Positions 14,802 to 25,426 of a stretch of 64,000 nucleotides of DNA are shown here, piece by piece. The notes under the pieces were generated by a model. It saw only the letters and a list, made by a program, of their open reading frames with translations. It was not told the DNA's origin and did not search any database. Origin of the DNA: Acephala macrosclerotiorum (taxonomy: Eukaryota > Ascomycota > Leotiomycetes > Helotiales > Mollisiaceae). Every line of letters begins with the position of its first letter. The first letter of the stretch is position 1. The position numbers were made by a program, and so were the translations under genes. The stretch is taken from assembly GCA_014904845.1 (NCBI GenBank), contig MU119381.1, forward strand, positions 3,364-67,363, written 5' to 3'.

Positions 14802-15394
14802 TCACTCCTCACTGACATAGTAATTCGACCCCGTGAACGGTGTTCGGATGTTGTCTCGTACCCGCACAGCTTGATATTCGGTGGCCTCAACCAGTAAACC
14901 ATAAGGATATGAAAATCCAAGCCTACGCAGTCTATAATTACTAGGGCTGGCGTGGTGAGCAACGTAGTGGCAAATGTAAAGTCGAAGTAGGCTCCCATCT
15001 GCGGCCTTTTCGAACACACTCTTTTTGCTGGAAGAACCCATACCCGCCCCTCTCTTCAGGCGTATGTCGTCAATTGTTTTGACGGCGGTGTTCTGCAAAG
15101 CCGGCATTCGAAGCTCGAAAGACGGGCGAACTGTTGCAGGCCACCTCTTTGTGGACATATTTTGGCTTTTCTTCCTCGACGACGAGGAGAGCAACAAGAC
15201 TTCCCGCATCCATACGACAAGTTAGAATGTCTCCTTTGAATGTCCCTGGGCAGCAGAGACTGTGGAAAGAGGGAAATATAGACTCATGAGAAAGTGAGGA
15301 GTTCCAACTTTAGCTTCTTTCTTGCGCGTTCTGCTTCAGGGTCTCGGCGTAGGTTTGTGGCATCGAAAGATGATGTAGAGTTCGGAGTCTCCAT
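14802..15394 (-). pseudogene. BTB-family pseudogene with internal deletion
   Basis: Exon 1 (15394-15288) still encodes METPNSTSS, a basic ARKKLK cluster and LTFS, and ends in phase 2 like its relatives. The splice donor reads ATGAGT instead of GTGAGT, so splicing is probably lost. Exon 2 starts DAGSLVALLV, then VHKEVACNSSPVFRA. It then jumps with a frame change to ELRMPALQNTAVKTIDDI, so roughly 65-75 residues between the second helix and the MPALQN helix are gone. The C-terminus NYYVSEE matches the DYYVKED end of the neighbour at 15958. The nearest relative is that neighbour, so this looks like a decayed tandem duplicate. It is unlikely to make a folded BTB domain. Confidence 0.8.
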
Positions 15395-15957
15395 GATGTC
15401 CCGTGAGCTCAAGGACAATATCGTGGGACATGAATTTGTTAGACTCTAGAAGGTTTATGAAAACGAACTTCGATCCAAGATAAAGCAAGTGCGGCTCAAG
15501 TGCCGATGCCAACGCAGCGAACTTTCCGGTGAAATCGAGGTGAATGTCAATCTATGCTACTGACCTTTAATAACATGCTCGGGAATTGGACCTTACAATC
15601 TCGGGGCAAATTTGGTTGCCCGTTTCATAACTAGGTGTCACGATCAGAGAGTGCAGTGTGCATGTTCAAGATTTACGGTGTACAGATCTACACTATGGTT
15701 TCATCCAATTCGGCCCAAACTCCTCAGCATAGACAACGCTGGAGAGCCCGAAAGAGTTATCGGACAGCACCGACTCTGGGCTACCCGCACCGCATTGATG
15801 CACGATGGTTCAGAATCCAACGCTCACCATTCAATATCCCAGCGGCACCGCCACCGCAATGTAGAAAAAAAATCCAAACGCTTTTTGACCTGCTAAACCG
15901 AGGCTACCCAAGATTGAGTGAACGAAGTGAAGCCAACCCTGTTGTCTCAAGTCCAGC
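15395..15957. other. Intergenic, nothing recognised
   Basis: About 560 bases between two minus-strand BTB loci. It should include the promoter of the pseudogene and the 3' flank of the next gene. No conserved ORF, RNA or repeat was seen. Confidence 0.5.
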
Positions 15958-16869
15958 CTACAAAATGCAAACCCCTGCATCAAACCAATCTTCCTTGACG
16001 TAGTAGTCGGAAGCCTTGACTTTACTGAATTTCTTGGTCTTTCGTTCTGCCGATAGAAACATGGCCATGTCTATTAACATTTCAGTAGGAAGGTTAACAG
16101 ACTTGTAGAACTCCACACAGAGACAATTTGCAGTGTAGTGGCTGATAAACTTTCTCAACTGACTGTCTTGCGAGGTCTTTTCGTAAAGCCGCTTGAAAGA
16201 CTGTGAAGGTAACAAGTCGGTCTTTTCGGCAATGTCGTAAACCGTTTTCATGGCTCGATTCTGTAGGGCTGGCATCTGGAGTTCGTCCGCAAGTACCCAG
16301 AGGTCCACGAGACTTTGGTCTTCCGATCTTTGCTCTTGTGTAGACTTTAGGCCATCAACCTCTTTCCAATCCGGCTTCAATTGGGCCACGACTAGATTGC
16401 CAGTATACATCCATTGCATCAAAAGCTTTGCAGTAGGCTCGTTGACATGGCGAAGAGGATAAGTCTGGCTTTGGGACTCGGAAAAATTGCCACAGAATGC
16501 TGCTCGGAAAACAGGCGAGCGTTGACAGGCAACCTCCTTGTGAATTTGAATTTCGATAGGAGGGTTGGCTTCACCAATTAGAAGCTTTACAAGACTACCT
16601 GGTTCTCTGTTTCGAGTCAGCAAGCACTTGAAAAGTGGGAACAAGGGGTGCGTAATGTTCCGCGCGTCGCGTGTCATCAAAGATGAACTTCAAGAAGGTA
16701 GTCCACAACGCATTTAAGCATCAGAGTTGGGGCTGATAACGAGAGCGCAAACTTCGTAAACTTACGAGAATGTGAGAGGGTCCATCCTTGCTTTCTTCCT
16801 TGAGCGATCTTCTGTGGAAGAACGGCGCGAATTCTCCGCATCATCGGAAGAAGCATTTGGGGTATCCAT
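15958..16869 (-). CDS. BTB/POZ domain protein, two exons, about 250 aa
   Basis: Exon 1 is 16869-16766: MDTPNASSDD, a basic RSRKKAR cluster, then LTFS. The intron (16764/16765 to 16607, about 158 nt) has a GTAAGT donor and an ACAG acceptor and interrupts a Ser codon in phase 2. Exon 2 (16606-15958) continues SEPGSLVKLLIG, then IHKEVACQRSPVFRAAF (the BTB core), AKLLMQWMYTGNL, and the family signature LVDLWVLADELQMPALQNRA, ending in a C-terminal helical part with ASDYYVKED. The spliced length is an exact codon multiple. The domain suggests a dimerising adaptor, possibly for Cul3 ubiquitin ligase, but no MATH, Kelch or other partner domain is present. The basic exon 1 could be a nuclear signal. 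The start was chosen because it recreates the exon 1 shared by paralogs. Confidence 0.85.
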
Positions 16870-17302
16870 GAAGTCCTAAGTAGCTATTGGCAATGATGAA
16901 GTTTGCCGTTGATATGAAAATGTTCTGTGGTGTTTTGCGAATGTTTTGTGGGGAAGAAATGTGATCGGGATGTCTTGATGTAGGAGTAGGAGTTCGCTAC
17001 GCGATTCGGCTAGCGGATTTAAAGGTGTAGGTAGGTTTGAAGGTGACTTGCATATCGATTTCTTTGGGGATTCTCGTATTGGTGAATTTATCCTGTTCTA
17101 ATATCACTTCATCAAGACCATGAAATCTGGATGATAAGTGGCAGTAACTAAGACACCGCTCACGTAGGTCCATAGAATCCCTTCTAGAAACATGCAAGAG
17201 TCATAAAGCATTTGATTATGTCGTAAAAGTAGCACAGCAGTTGGGACATTGTACGGTGACGTTGTATTATCTAGATGGGGTGGCGAGTTCCGAAGTCGAA
17301 GC
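16870..17302. other. Intergenic, nothing recognised
   Basis: About 430 bases separating two minus-strand BTB genes. It presumably contains the promoter of the gene at 15958-16869. Small ORFs here have no resemblance to the family. Confidence 0.5.
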
Positions 17303-17929
17303 TCAATCTTCCCCAACGTCCACAAAATAGTTAGAAAGATCGAAATTACCCCCTTCTTGGCTGTCCACCGCTACAAACACAGCAAGATTGAGCATCATTT
17401 CCGTAGGAAAGTGCTCTTTGCAATCCTTGTAAATCTTGCCTTCGAGACAATGGTAACAGGCCGAAACCATGTACCGCCGAAGCGCGCTGCCTTCTTTCGT
17501 CTTGTTGTAGATAGTCGGAATGGAGCCTGTGGCGATGTACTTGGTCTTAGCACTGACGTCGTCGATAACCTCGAGAGCTTTGTTCTGCAACCGTGGGATC
17601 TGCAGCTCTTCAGCCAGAAGCCAAAGCTTCACCAGAGCATAAGTCTCTTCGTCACACGTCTCTTCTGGCAATGGACCATCCTCCAACCCTTTAACCATAA
17701 GTTCCTTCGTGTAGAGCCACTGCAGCAACAGCCTCGCTGTCTCTTTGTCGATGTGAGGGAGCTTGTAGACTTGACATCGGTCACCATTCACAGGAGCATC
17801 GAATGCTGCCTTGAAGACTGGTGAATTGTAGCAGGCCATCTCTTTATGAACGATGAATTCCGTCGGCTTCTTTCTACCTCCTACCAGAAGTTTGACAATG
17901 CCTCCGGGATCACTGGGGTCAATTAGCAC
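17303..17929 (-). CDS. BTB/POZ domain protein, BTB exon intact, 5' exon unclear
   Basis: The reading frame encodes a full BTB exon: DPGGIVKLLVGG, FIVHKEMACYNSPVFKAAF, ARLLLQWLYTKEL, LVKLWLLAEELQIPRLQNKA, and the family C-terminus NYFVDVGED. A good acceptor (GACCCCAG) with a nearby GCTAATTGA branch site precedes the DPGG codon, and a GTGAGT donor lies at about 17965. Upstream, an exon-1-like frame is visible between about 18090 and 17965, with an AKKQRHDSL basic cluster. It has no ATG (an ATA stands where a start would fit) and its phase does not match exon 2 by one base. The gene may use an exon I cannot see, or its first exon is already broken. The BTB exon itself shows no damage. Confidence 0.6.
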   Translation of the reverse strand: MLIDPSDPGGIVKLLVGGRKKPTEFIVHKEMACYNSPVFKAAFDAPVNGDRCQVYKLPHIDKETARLLLQWLYTKELMVKGLEDGPLPEETCDEETYALVKLWLLAEELQIPRLQNKALEVIDDVSAKTKYIATGSIPTIYNKTKEGSALRRYMVSACYHCLEGKIYKDCKEHFPTEMMLNLAVFVAVDSQEGGNFDLSNYFVDVGED

Positions 17930-17965
17930 GCTTGAAGATGCTTCTAGAAGCGAATACTCACGCGA

Positions 17966-18677
17966 AGGTAGAGAATCATGTCTTTGCTTCTTGGCAACGT
18001 GTTCCCGACTAAGGTTGGTTTCCGCAAGAGGAGCGTTCTCAGCTTCACCCGCAGAGTTAGCGGCAGGAGTTGGGTCTGGTATGATTTTGGCAAGCCTCCT
18101 ATGGGAAATTTTGCATCTAGAACGATTTATGAATAGGTCGACGTTGAGATTGTCAAGAAAGACGCGAGATTGCGATCAATTTGTTGAGGTAGCTGGAAAT
18201 CAGCCGAATGCTCTCGCTAAAACCACAGTCGATGTTACTCCGTCTTTCGAACTTTTCTAATGGTGATAGTAGCAGTTGAACATCGAAGAAAGATCCTCGA
18301 TTGACAAGAGCTCTCAAAAGCTATTTCACGAGCCATTATTAAGACGGACGGTGACTTCCAGGCATAGGTATGGGGGCAATACAACAATATTGATGCTGTG
18401 TTGCAAAGAGACATTCATTTTACGGATAGCAGCTAGATGGTGCTGAGAAGAGTTTCCAGGACAACCTGCAGATATGTACCTTGAACCACTATGATCCTGT
18501 CTACCCTCCAGCATACACAATATGGCAACTGCCACCCTCGTTCTCCTAGATGCCAGATTGCCAAATACCTCCCCCAATTACCAATCAAAGCCGAGATCTA
18601 TCGGTCCGGGCCACTGGCAGGCGCGCTCATTGCTCTATCTAACCCGAATGTACCTATATTCAAGGAATTCAAGGAAT
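17966..18677. other. Remnant first-exon sequence and intergenic DNA
   Basis: From about 18090 down to 17966 lies the degraded exon-1-like coding stretch of the BTB gene at 17303-17929. The remainder up to the next BTB pseudogene shows no recognisable gene. Confidence 0.4.
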
Positions 18678-19484
18678 TCATGTCGAGTGACTTAGACCAT
18701 CCCCGACGTCCACACAATAGTCTGAAATGACCACGGATAAAGAAATATCTGAATCCGCCTGATACGCGGCTAGATCGATCAGCATTTTCTTGAGGAATTC
18801 TTCTGGAAACGCCTATAATCAGATGGTTCAAGTTTGTAAGGCGTGTAGCCACCAAGTATCGCTGTAGAAAACTGTCCACGGCCTTGGGTTCGTATGCAAG
18901 CTCGATGGTGAGGATTGCGATTGAATCAAGCTTCTCGCCAATGTCATTTATAGCTTTGATAGCGAGGTTTTGTAGCCTCGGCATTTGAAGCTCGTCGGCC
19001 AGGGCCCATAATTCAACTAAGTTTAGGTCCTCGTCTAAGTGATCCAGAGAAACGTACTCACTCTCGACTTTTTCATTGGTTTTGCCATTTCCCTTGAGTC
19101 GGGAGACCTCGGGTCTTTGGAAATAGTGCCACTGGAAGAGAAATCGTCCAGTAAGCTCTTTGATAAGCGACAAAGCATATCTCTAGGTATGAGCCTCTTG
19201 GAAGTTGCCCTCAAAAGCAGCTTTCAGGGCGGTGATTGAAAGCACGCCCCCTCTCGGTGTGCCAATAACTCCTTTTGTTCCTCCCCTATAGCAAGTGTAA
19301 TCATTATGCTCGGGGTTCTACAGTAAGTTAGGTTGCTGCGCCGCTGAAAGTGGACATAGGCGGCTGCGCCTTATCAAGGAAAGTGGGTGACTTACGAGAA
19401 GATTGGGGGCTCTGACTTTTGCTTTTTCTTTCCATTCTCGGTGTCTGGGCTTCTTTGAGACGGTTGCGCATTCTCCTTGTCCAT
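18678..19484 (-). pseudogene. BTB-family pseudogene with two frameshifts and a stop codon
   Basis: Exon 1 (19484-19396) is intact: MDKENAQPSQ, a basic GKKKQK cluster, PPIFS, then a GTAAGT donor and an intron to 19318. Exon 2 resumes STPSIMITLAIGEEQ and HREGACFQSP. One base is then missing before LKAAFEGNFQEAHT, which is followed by an in-frame TAG. The frame continues through RYALSLIKELTGRFLFQW and LVELWALADELQMPRLQN. A second frameshift near 18812-18825 separates it from the C-terminus, which reads AFPEEFLKKMLIDLAAY and ends DYCVDVGDGLSHST at 18678. The order of all family blocks is preserved, so this was a normal member. Three independent lesions make it a pseudogene. Confidence 0.85.
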
Positions 19485-20862
19485 CTTGCATGCCTGTTTC
19501 TCTAGAAGGCTTGCTCGAGACTTTGCTGCATCCTTGGAAACATCTGCGCTCGCTCGATCGTTCATGTTGTCGGTGGCACGTCTCATGGATAATCCAGAAG
19601 ACTTCCTTGCGTTTGGTTCCGGACGTAGCGTGGTGAACTTCTTGCACATGCGACAGAGTCCGTTTCCCATTATTGTGAAGCGACAGCAATTCGTTGCTAT
19701 GCGCAACTGAAGCCAGGAGACCAAGTCTTTTGATTGAAATCGGAAATATTTCAAGATCGGTGATAGACTGTATTTGCTGGAATGTTGAATGTTTGACAGT
19801 CCCTAGAGCATTTAATATGTATTTATCAAGCCAGACTAGTGCACGCTAGCGGGGTGGAATTCGTGGTGAATCGGTAGCAAGTCTAGCTGAGTCGAAACGA
19901 TGACTTAGGAAAGACATGAAGTTAACCTGCCTTGTGGAGGTTGAGATTCTTTTGTTTCGGGGTCAAATGAAAATCTGACCTGACTCTTGATACACACTGA
20001 ATTCGCCTAATTGCATGGCACACTGATTATCCTAGGCAGCTGGAGGAGACTCGACTGGCCATGCTATCAGGAGTCCAAGCTAGCTATTGATACTGCTTCA
20101 AGATTTATCTCTAGCCCTTGCCTAAGTACGTCTATGGTTGGTTCTCGTTCGCCTCGATTGACTTTTCAGGGGCTTAACCGAGGATGACTAAGCCCTAGTC
20201 CGGGCATGGAATGTCCGTGAATATTTTGCTATTGAAATTGAAAAGATTTCAAAGAATAGTCTATGTCTTGAAGCCTTTCAAAGCCTATGTTCTTCGAAAC
20301 TGCTAGAGGATGTTGGGCTGACCCGCCTGCTAGGCCCCGGTGGATCTGTTTATTACTTGCAGTTGCTTGCATGACCTCCACCCATAGCAGAGAGCAACAC
20401 TCGGACTAAAGGGTCCAAACAAGAGCGTTACGTATGATTTACTTGAACCTTTGAATAGCTGGAAGAAAAGCCAAGTCAAACTCTCGTTCGAGATGAAATG
20501 GAGAAGTTAGTAAAAACTTGAACCATCCTAGCAGGATCTTCAGCACAGTGCGATCCCGCCTTCTCATGTTATACTCATACTCCAACCTATTTTCATCCCA
20601 TGTTTACAAGTGGATTGTCAAATTGTGATGACAAAGACGCTTCTGACTGTGGTCTCTAGTTTAAGCTTAAATTTGGTCGAAGTTCCTCGCTTCTTTGTTG
20701 CTAAATATCGTTCTTCAACTTGCGCTGCTCAATCTTCACGAATGTGGGCGCAAACGATACCGAAAGCGTACTCATAACCTTTGCGCCTTGCAGCGGCAAC
20801 CCTTCGATTCGATCGTGCGTTGGTCTGACTTAGGGAAATCTCTGGAAACCGCCACATTCATC
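19485..20862. other. Intergenic between divergent BTB loci, nothing recognised
   Basis: About 1.4 kb separating the minus-strand pseudogene and the plus-strand BTB gene at 20863. It should contain both promoters. I found no protein homology, RNA gene or repeat. Confidence 0.5.
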
Positions 20863-22037
20863 ATGTCGGACTTGAACAGATCTCCCAAGCGACCTAAAGT
20901 CTCCCATGAACCGTCCACCGGCGCACCAAACAGCAACTCGATCTCATTTGATCGCCCTGATTTCTCGTAAGTGTAGTTCTGTATACTAATAGCACAGCGG
21001 TCCGACCTAATTAGTTCTGGTAGGGAGCCTTCCATCATGGTAGCCTTCTTTGTCACCGAGAATGGCAAGACGGAGAAGCTTGTTGTGCATAGAGAGCATG
21101 CTTGTTATTACTCGCCAGTCTTCAAAGCCGCATTCAACAGTATAGGTGCTCGTTTTTCACCCCATGGGGCCCCACGAGGACGTGCGGCGAGAGGAAGCTT
21201 GAGTAGTATGAGCTTCGGTAAAGAGGTGAAAAAAACCCCGAGTTTAAATAATCGGAAACCGAGCTTTTTAGTAAGATTACTCGCGGATTTTTAATTGATG
21301 CAAGGATCTAAACATGTCGTGGGGCCCCATTTGGGGGGAAAACGAGCAGCCTACAACAGGAACTCCCAAGAAGGTCGAACTGGAGAGTATCGTGTAGAAG
21401 GTACTACGCTCCGCGCATTCAAGCTATTGGTGCAATGTAAGTGTCAATTTCTCAGAGAATTATTCCCCCTTTCGGCATGTCTCAGGATGCACTCTAGCTG
21501 TACTTCAAACGCACTCCTAAGACATGCATATTTGCTCTTCAAACATACAAAAGAAGTTAGCTGGCTCTGAGATCTTAATTAACAAGGCTCTATTACCAGT
21601 CTCTCAACCTACTCCTCCTCAAGAAAGAAGTCGACGAACGTGTGGAAGGAAACTGGCCTTTGATGGACGCGGAGCAACAGAATCTATTCGAGCTTTGGAT
21701 TCTGGCTGGCGGATTCTGCATTCCGCGCTTACAGAACAAAGTTGTCGACTACTACCGATTTGCGGTCGAGGACTGCAAGCGTACTCTTTCTCCGGCGAGC
21801 TTCCACTTCGTCTACGACAACACGAAAGCCGACAGTATCCTTCGAAACCTCATCGTTATCCTCACGGCAGCATATCTCGGGGTAGCATCCTTCAAGCGGA
21901 GATCAGATATGTATCCTCGCCAAATGCTGGTTGATATCATTGCTTTGATGTTGGGTCGCAGTGGCGAAGAGATTGATGATGGTCTGTTTGTGCTGCTCGA
22001 GGACACCTGCTACGTTAATATTCCCGATGGGCAGTAA
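20863..22037 (+). pseudogene. BTB-family gene interrupted by a MITE-like insertion
   Basis: Exon 1 (20863-20966) encodes MSDLNRSPKRPKV and ends RPDFS at a GTAAGT donor. The intron runs to 21023 and is phase 2 as in paralogs. Exon 2 reads SEPSIMVAFFVT, VVHREHACYYSPVFKAAFN and is then cut by an insertion at 21141-21353. Joining the flanks with one copy of the 6-bp duplication restores the frame as AFNRNSQEGRTGEYRVEG, which fits the family. Further on, a GTAAGT at 21437 and an acceptor at 21597-21599 suggest another intron that paralogs lack, but their phases disagree. The last part encodes LFELWILAGGFCIPRLQNKVV and ends CYVNIPDGQ at 22037. It is broken as it stands. The lesions seen are the insertion and an unresolved junction near 21437-21600. 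Confidence 0.8.
21141..21353. mobile_element. 213-bp MITE-like element with about 36-bp terminal inverted repeats
   Basis: The left end reads TATAGGTGCTCGTTTTTCAC and continues to GGGGCCCCACGA. The right end, read on the opposite strand, begins TAGGCTGCTCGTTTTCCCCC and continues to the same GGGGCCCCACGA. The element is flanked by CAACAG at 21135-21140 and 21354-21359. If the duplication is counted as 8 bp it is TTCAACAG versus TACAACAG, one mismatch. It carries no transposase-like ORF, so it is non-autonomous. The 6-8 bp duplication would fit a hAT-related or similar DNA element, but the superfamily is not certain. No second copy was seen in this window. Confidence 0.8.
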
Positions 22038-23513
22038 TTTTTATTCGCCAGAAAAAGTAAGAAATACTCAATCCTAAAAGACTCATGCTAATCAGATATA
22101 TCATCATAGAAGAAGCATACATTCTTGCATAAGAATTCGGAGAACCATATCCGCCACCTCAACGAGTTGTCTCCTGTTTTCTAGATGGACCTTCAAAAGT
22201 CATCTTCCGGTTTTCTACGCTACTGAAGTACATTGGAGTCCTTACACAAAATAAGGTCGACAGCTCATCCTAAGCATGGGTTGACAACCCGGAGATAATG
22301 AGAAGAAATTTGGCATCTCAATGGTTTGGTACAGACGCAGACGTGCCATTTTTGAGCGAGAAAGCTTTTTGAGAAGTAACCCAGCCTGACATCCGATGCC
22401 CTAGTCGTCTGTAGAAAGTCATTGCACAAAGGTGTTTTCACTTAGAAATGAATGCAGCGATAGTTGAGTGAAATTCTTGCTATGCCTAACTATCGAAATG
22501 TTTGAGTCTCGAAGTCCACTTCTCTACCATTTTCACATTATAATCTCTAAAGTTCCTCGAAGTTGCAAAGCTGTGTTTGAGTATTCTGAGAAGTGCGTAC
22601 CGAGTTCTCTGAAGAATCTAAGAAGAGAGAAAATGCACGTATTTGCAAATCACTTTATATCACAATTAGCTTCAATTTGTTTAAATCGGAAAGTTGCTAT
22701 TTACGAAGTATCCTCTCAGAATGATTCATACAGGTCCAACTCCTCAATTGGGCTTAACAGGAACGCGGCAGTCTTCCTCGATGTCATCCAAGGGATTTGT
22801 GTTTACTAAATCACTAGGCTTATAACGATGTTCGGCTTGCAGATACACATATCAAACAACATCTGCTGTGGAAAATCCTAAGAATGATATCTGTCAGGAA
22901 TCGTGCTAAAGCGTGCAGCGTGATGTCTGATTAATCACCGAGAATTTCTCAGGACAATTTCGTTCCTGGGCGATTGGAAGATACTTTATCGGCGCGGGGA
23001 CCCTTATCAGACTAGCTTTGTTTGCTGAATGCTTCGGCCGCGAAGAGGGCGTGGCGCAAGTTGTACTGCCGGCGTTTCACAACAGCTGTGTCCCAGCCAA
23101 ATACAGCAGAGGTGGCTGGGTTGATTTTCACGCGTGGTTGGAGTTATCAAACAAAACCCTGTTGGACCCAAGTCCGAGAGACGAGTGCGGCTGCGAGATG
23201 ACATCCGTCCCGGCACCATTGGGGAGCTTTGCTCAACTTGCACCGTGGCTAGTAAGAAGAAATCGATACCGTATTGTGGGAGTTCGGCAGCATCCCACTG
23301 GCTACGGAGTCCCTGTACTGCAATGACGCGAAACATGCCCCCTCTCATCTTACAGGTGGCTGGTTTGATGCCTAAAGGCCCTAAGATAATTGGCTTGTAA
23401 AGATTGAACGAGCTCAAGCTGGCTGGTACCTCTATGACCCATCACCCAGGCCATTCAAAACAATCATCCAATGACTGCCGGTATAAGCCGCTGAGTGCGC
23501 ACCAGTCGGCAAA
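22038..23513. other. Intergenic, no gene recognised
   Basis: About 1.5 kb between the BTB pseudogene and the Clr5-type pseudogene. Overlapping ORFs at 23007-23417 on both strands give no recognisable protein. It may hold the promoter of the Clr5-type gene. Confidence 0.5.
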
Positions 23514-25426
23514 ATGGTTTACGACTGGGAGAACAAAGAGGAGATCTGCCACCGCATGTACGCTGATGAGAAGAAGTCGCTCATAGAGATTATGGACTAC
23601 ATGAAGGAACATCACAAGTTCGCTCCCAGGCATGTAGATGCGGCCCGACGTACCTCCCCGTACACAACATACGGTCGTCCGTACCGGACTAACTCCTCGA
23701 AGCAAACGTGCGTTCCAGACCTATTTCAAGCGGTGGGACTTCCCCTCCAAACGGTCCGCACACAAGAATGTCACCCTCGTCCAGCACGTTAAGGAGCTAT
23801 GGGACTGTAACACCTCTCAGCAGGAAACGCTCCGTGCTCTCAATGAGGAAAGATTCGACATCAAGAAGCGTGAGCTTATGCGCGTCCGAGCAAAGAATCA
23901 ACGGCTTCTGAGAGTCCCGAATGGCATGAATCAAGACGTCATTAGCCAACGCCAACAAACTCTCTACCGCGATAGCCAGATGGCAGATATAGAGGCAACT
24001 CACCAGAGCAGAGCCGAATCGCCTCCCCTTAGTCCCGAGGTCATGAAGAAGAGACAAGATCGCCTTGCTAAACTTGAAGCCGAATCTGCTGAATGCTAGG
24101 CAACCTGCAAGCGCCGCCGTCGAACTCGTGGTTAGGCAAGTCTGCCAGTTGACCCTCCAAGACCACCTCGATTCCCTTCGGAGACCACTATCAATGAGAG
24201 CAAGGCATACTTGAGCCTCGACAACCGCCTGTACCAAGACATTCGCACACGCTTTCAACGAATATGCGAGACAGATATTATCAAGAAGACAATTGCTAGC
24301 CCCGAACGATGGGAGGCAGCAAAGGATAGGCTAGTACAAGAGAATCCGCATCTTCAGTCGGTATTCTGGGCCAGCGGGGATAACCAAGAGGCGAAGAAGT
24401 TGGCACTTAATATTGTTTGCATCGATGTTACGAAGCGCATGCGTATCTTGAAACGACGAATAACTAATGTAGAAGCTAAGAATGCCCTCAGTATTAACCC
24501 AGAAGAGTCTCGACAACTTCGCAATGCTTTCTGCCAAGTTTTCAAGGCAAACCATTTTATAAGCAAGTTAGAGGCTGGCGAGAAGCATTGGAAGGAACTC
24601 AAGCCCCAATAGATTAATAACTCGGATCTTTTACAAAGAATCCTCGCACTTGGAGATGCCGATCCTCAACATACGGAAAAGGTCAAAGCTATAGAAGTGC
24701 TCTGCCGAGATGTTATGAAGCGTTTGAGAGATGATTAGACAAAGCGTGATCCAACGAGAAAGAAGAAATTTGACTCTAACTTTGCAGCCCCAGATCCATC
24801 TATTAACCCCTTCAATTCTCTCAACACCCAAGCACCTCCAGACGAGGCTCTCATCCGGGCAGCAGCATTAGCTCAACTGCAGACCCAAATCCAACGGGCT
24901 CGGGGTCAACGACATCGCACTCAAAACCGTTCTCAGCCCCAAGCTCAGGCTCAAGCCCAGGCCAGACAAGCTCGGGTTCAAGTTCAGCAACAAGTTCAAT
25001 CACACAACCAAGTGATGGTCGATCATAACGACGTGCAGATTGATCCCTTTCTCCTCCTCGCGCAATATCCGGAACAACGCTATGCAGACTTGCAGTACAT
25101 GGCCCGAGCCGCTCAAGCTGTATTCCTTCCGTCTCCGTCATCTATTGCTGTTTACTTCCGTCTTCATCCTGCCTCCGAGGTTCAATGTCATGCCATGGGA
25201 TTCGAGGGCAGGTGCCTTTGCGAGAGCTGCCACTCGAAGTAGGAAGGAGACGAAAGAGATAAGGCGAAGGTGTACTGCACATAGCAGACCACTGAATACG
25301 GTCAGATGGGTATCTTGCGACAATCCACAATGTCTATATGAATAGTTTCACTGGGAATGTGAAAGCGTGAGGGAAGGACCATTAGGGAAGGAGCTCTGTA
25401 GTGCTTGTAGGGAGAAAGATGAATAG
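23514..25426 (+). pseudogene. Decayed Clr5-domain gene with a PHD-like zinc finger remnant at its end
   Basis: The start ATG at 23514 opens VYDWENKEEICHRMY, KKSLIEIMDYMKEHHKF, and after an intron continues SKRAFQTYFKRWDFPSK: a Clr5 domain (Pfam family found in fungal putative DNA-binding proteins). The intron 23630-23702 has a GC-AG boundary and an ACTAAC branch site, and splicing keeps phase 2. The same frame then continues for about 500 codons, including a Gln-rich stretch, but is broken by TAG at 24097, 24133, 24610, 24736 and 25240. A one-base frame change near 25285 follows. The end reads RPLNTVRWVSCDNPQCLYE, stop, FHWEC, then LCSAC, which fits the Cys4-His-Cys3 spacing of a PHD finger. 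Five stops fit CAG to TAG and the sixth fits TGG to TAG, so RIP-type mutation probably killed it. Two separate genes remain possible. Confidence 0.75.

Noticed and set aside
23007..23417. Overlapping ORFs on both strands before the Clr5-type pseudogene
   Set aside because: Neither strand gives a recognisable protein; open frames on both strands suggest chance.
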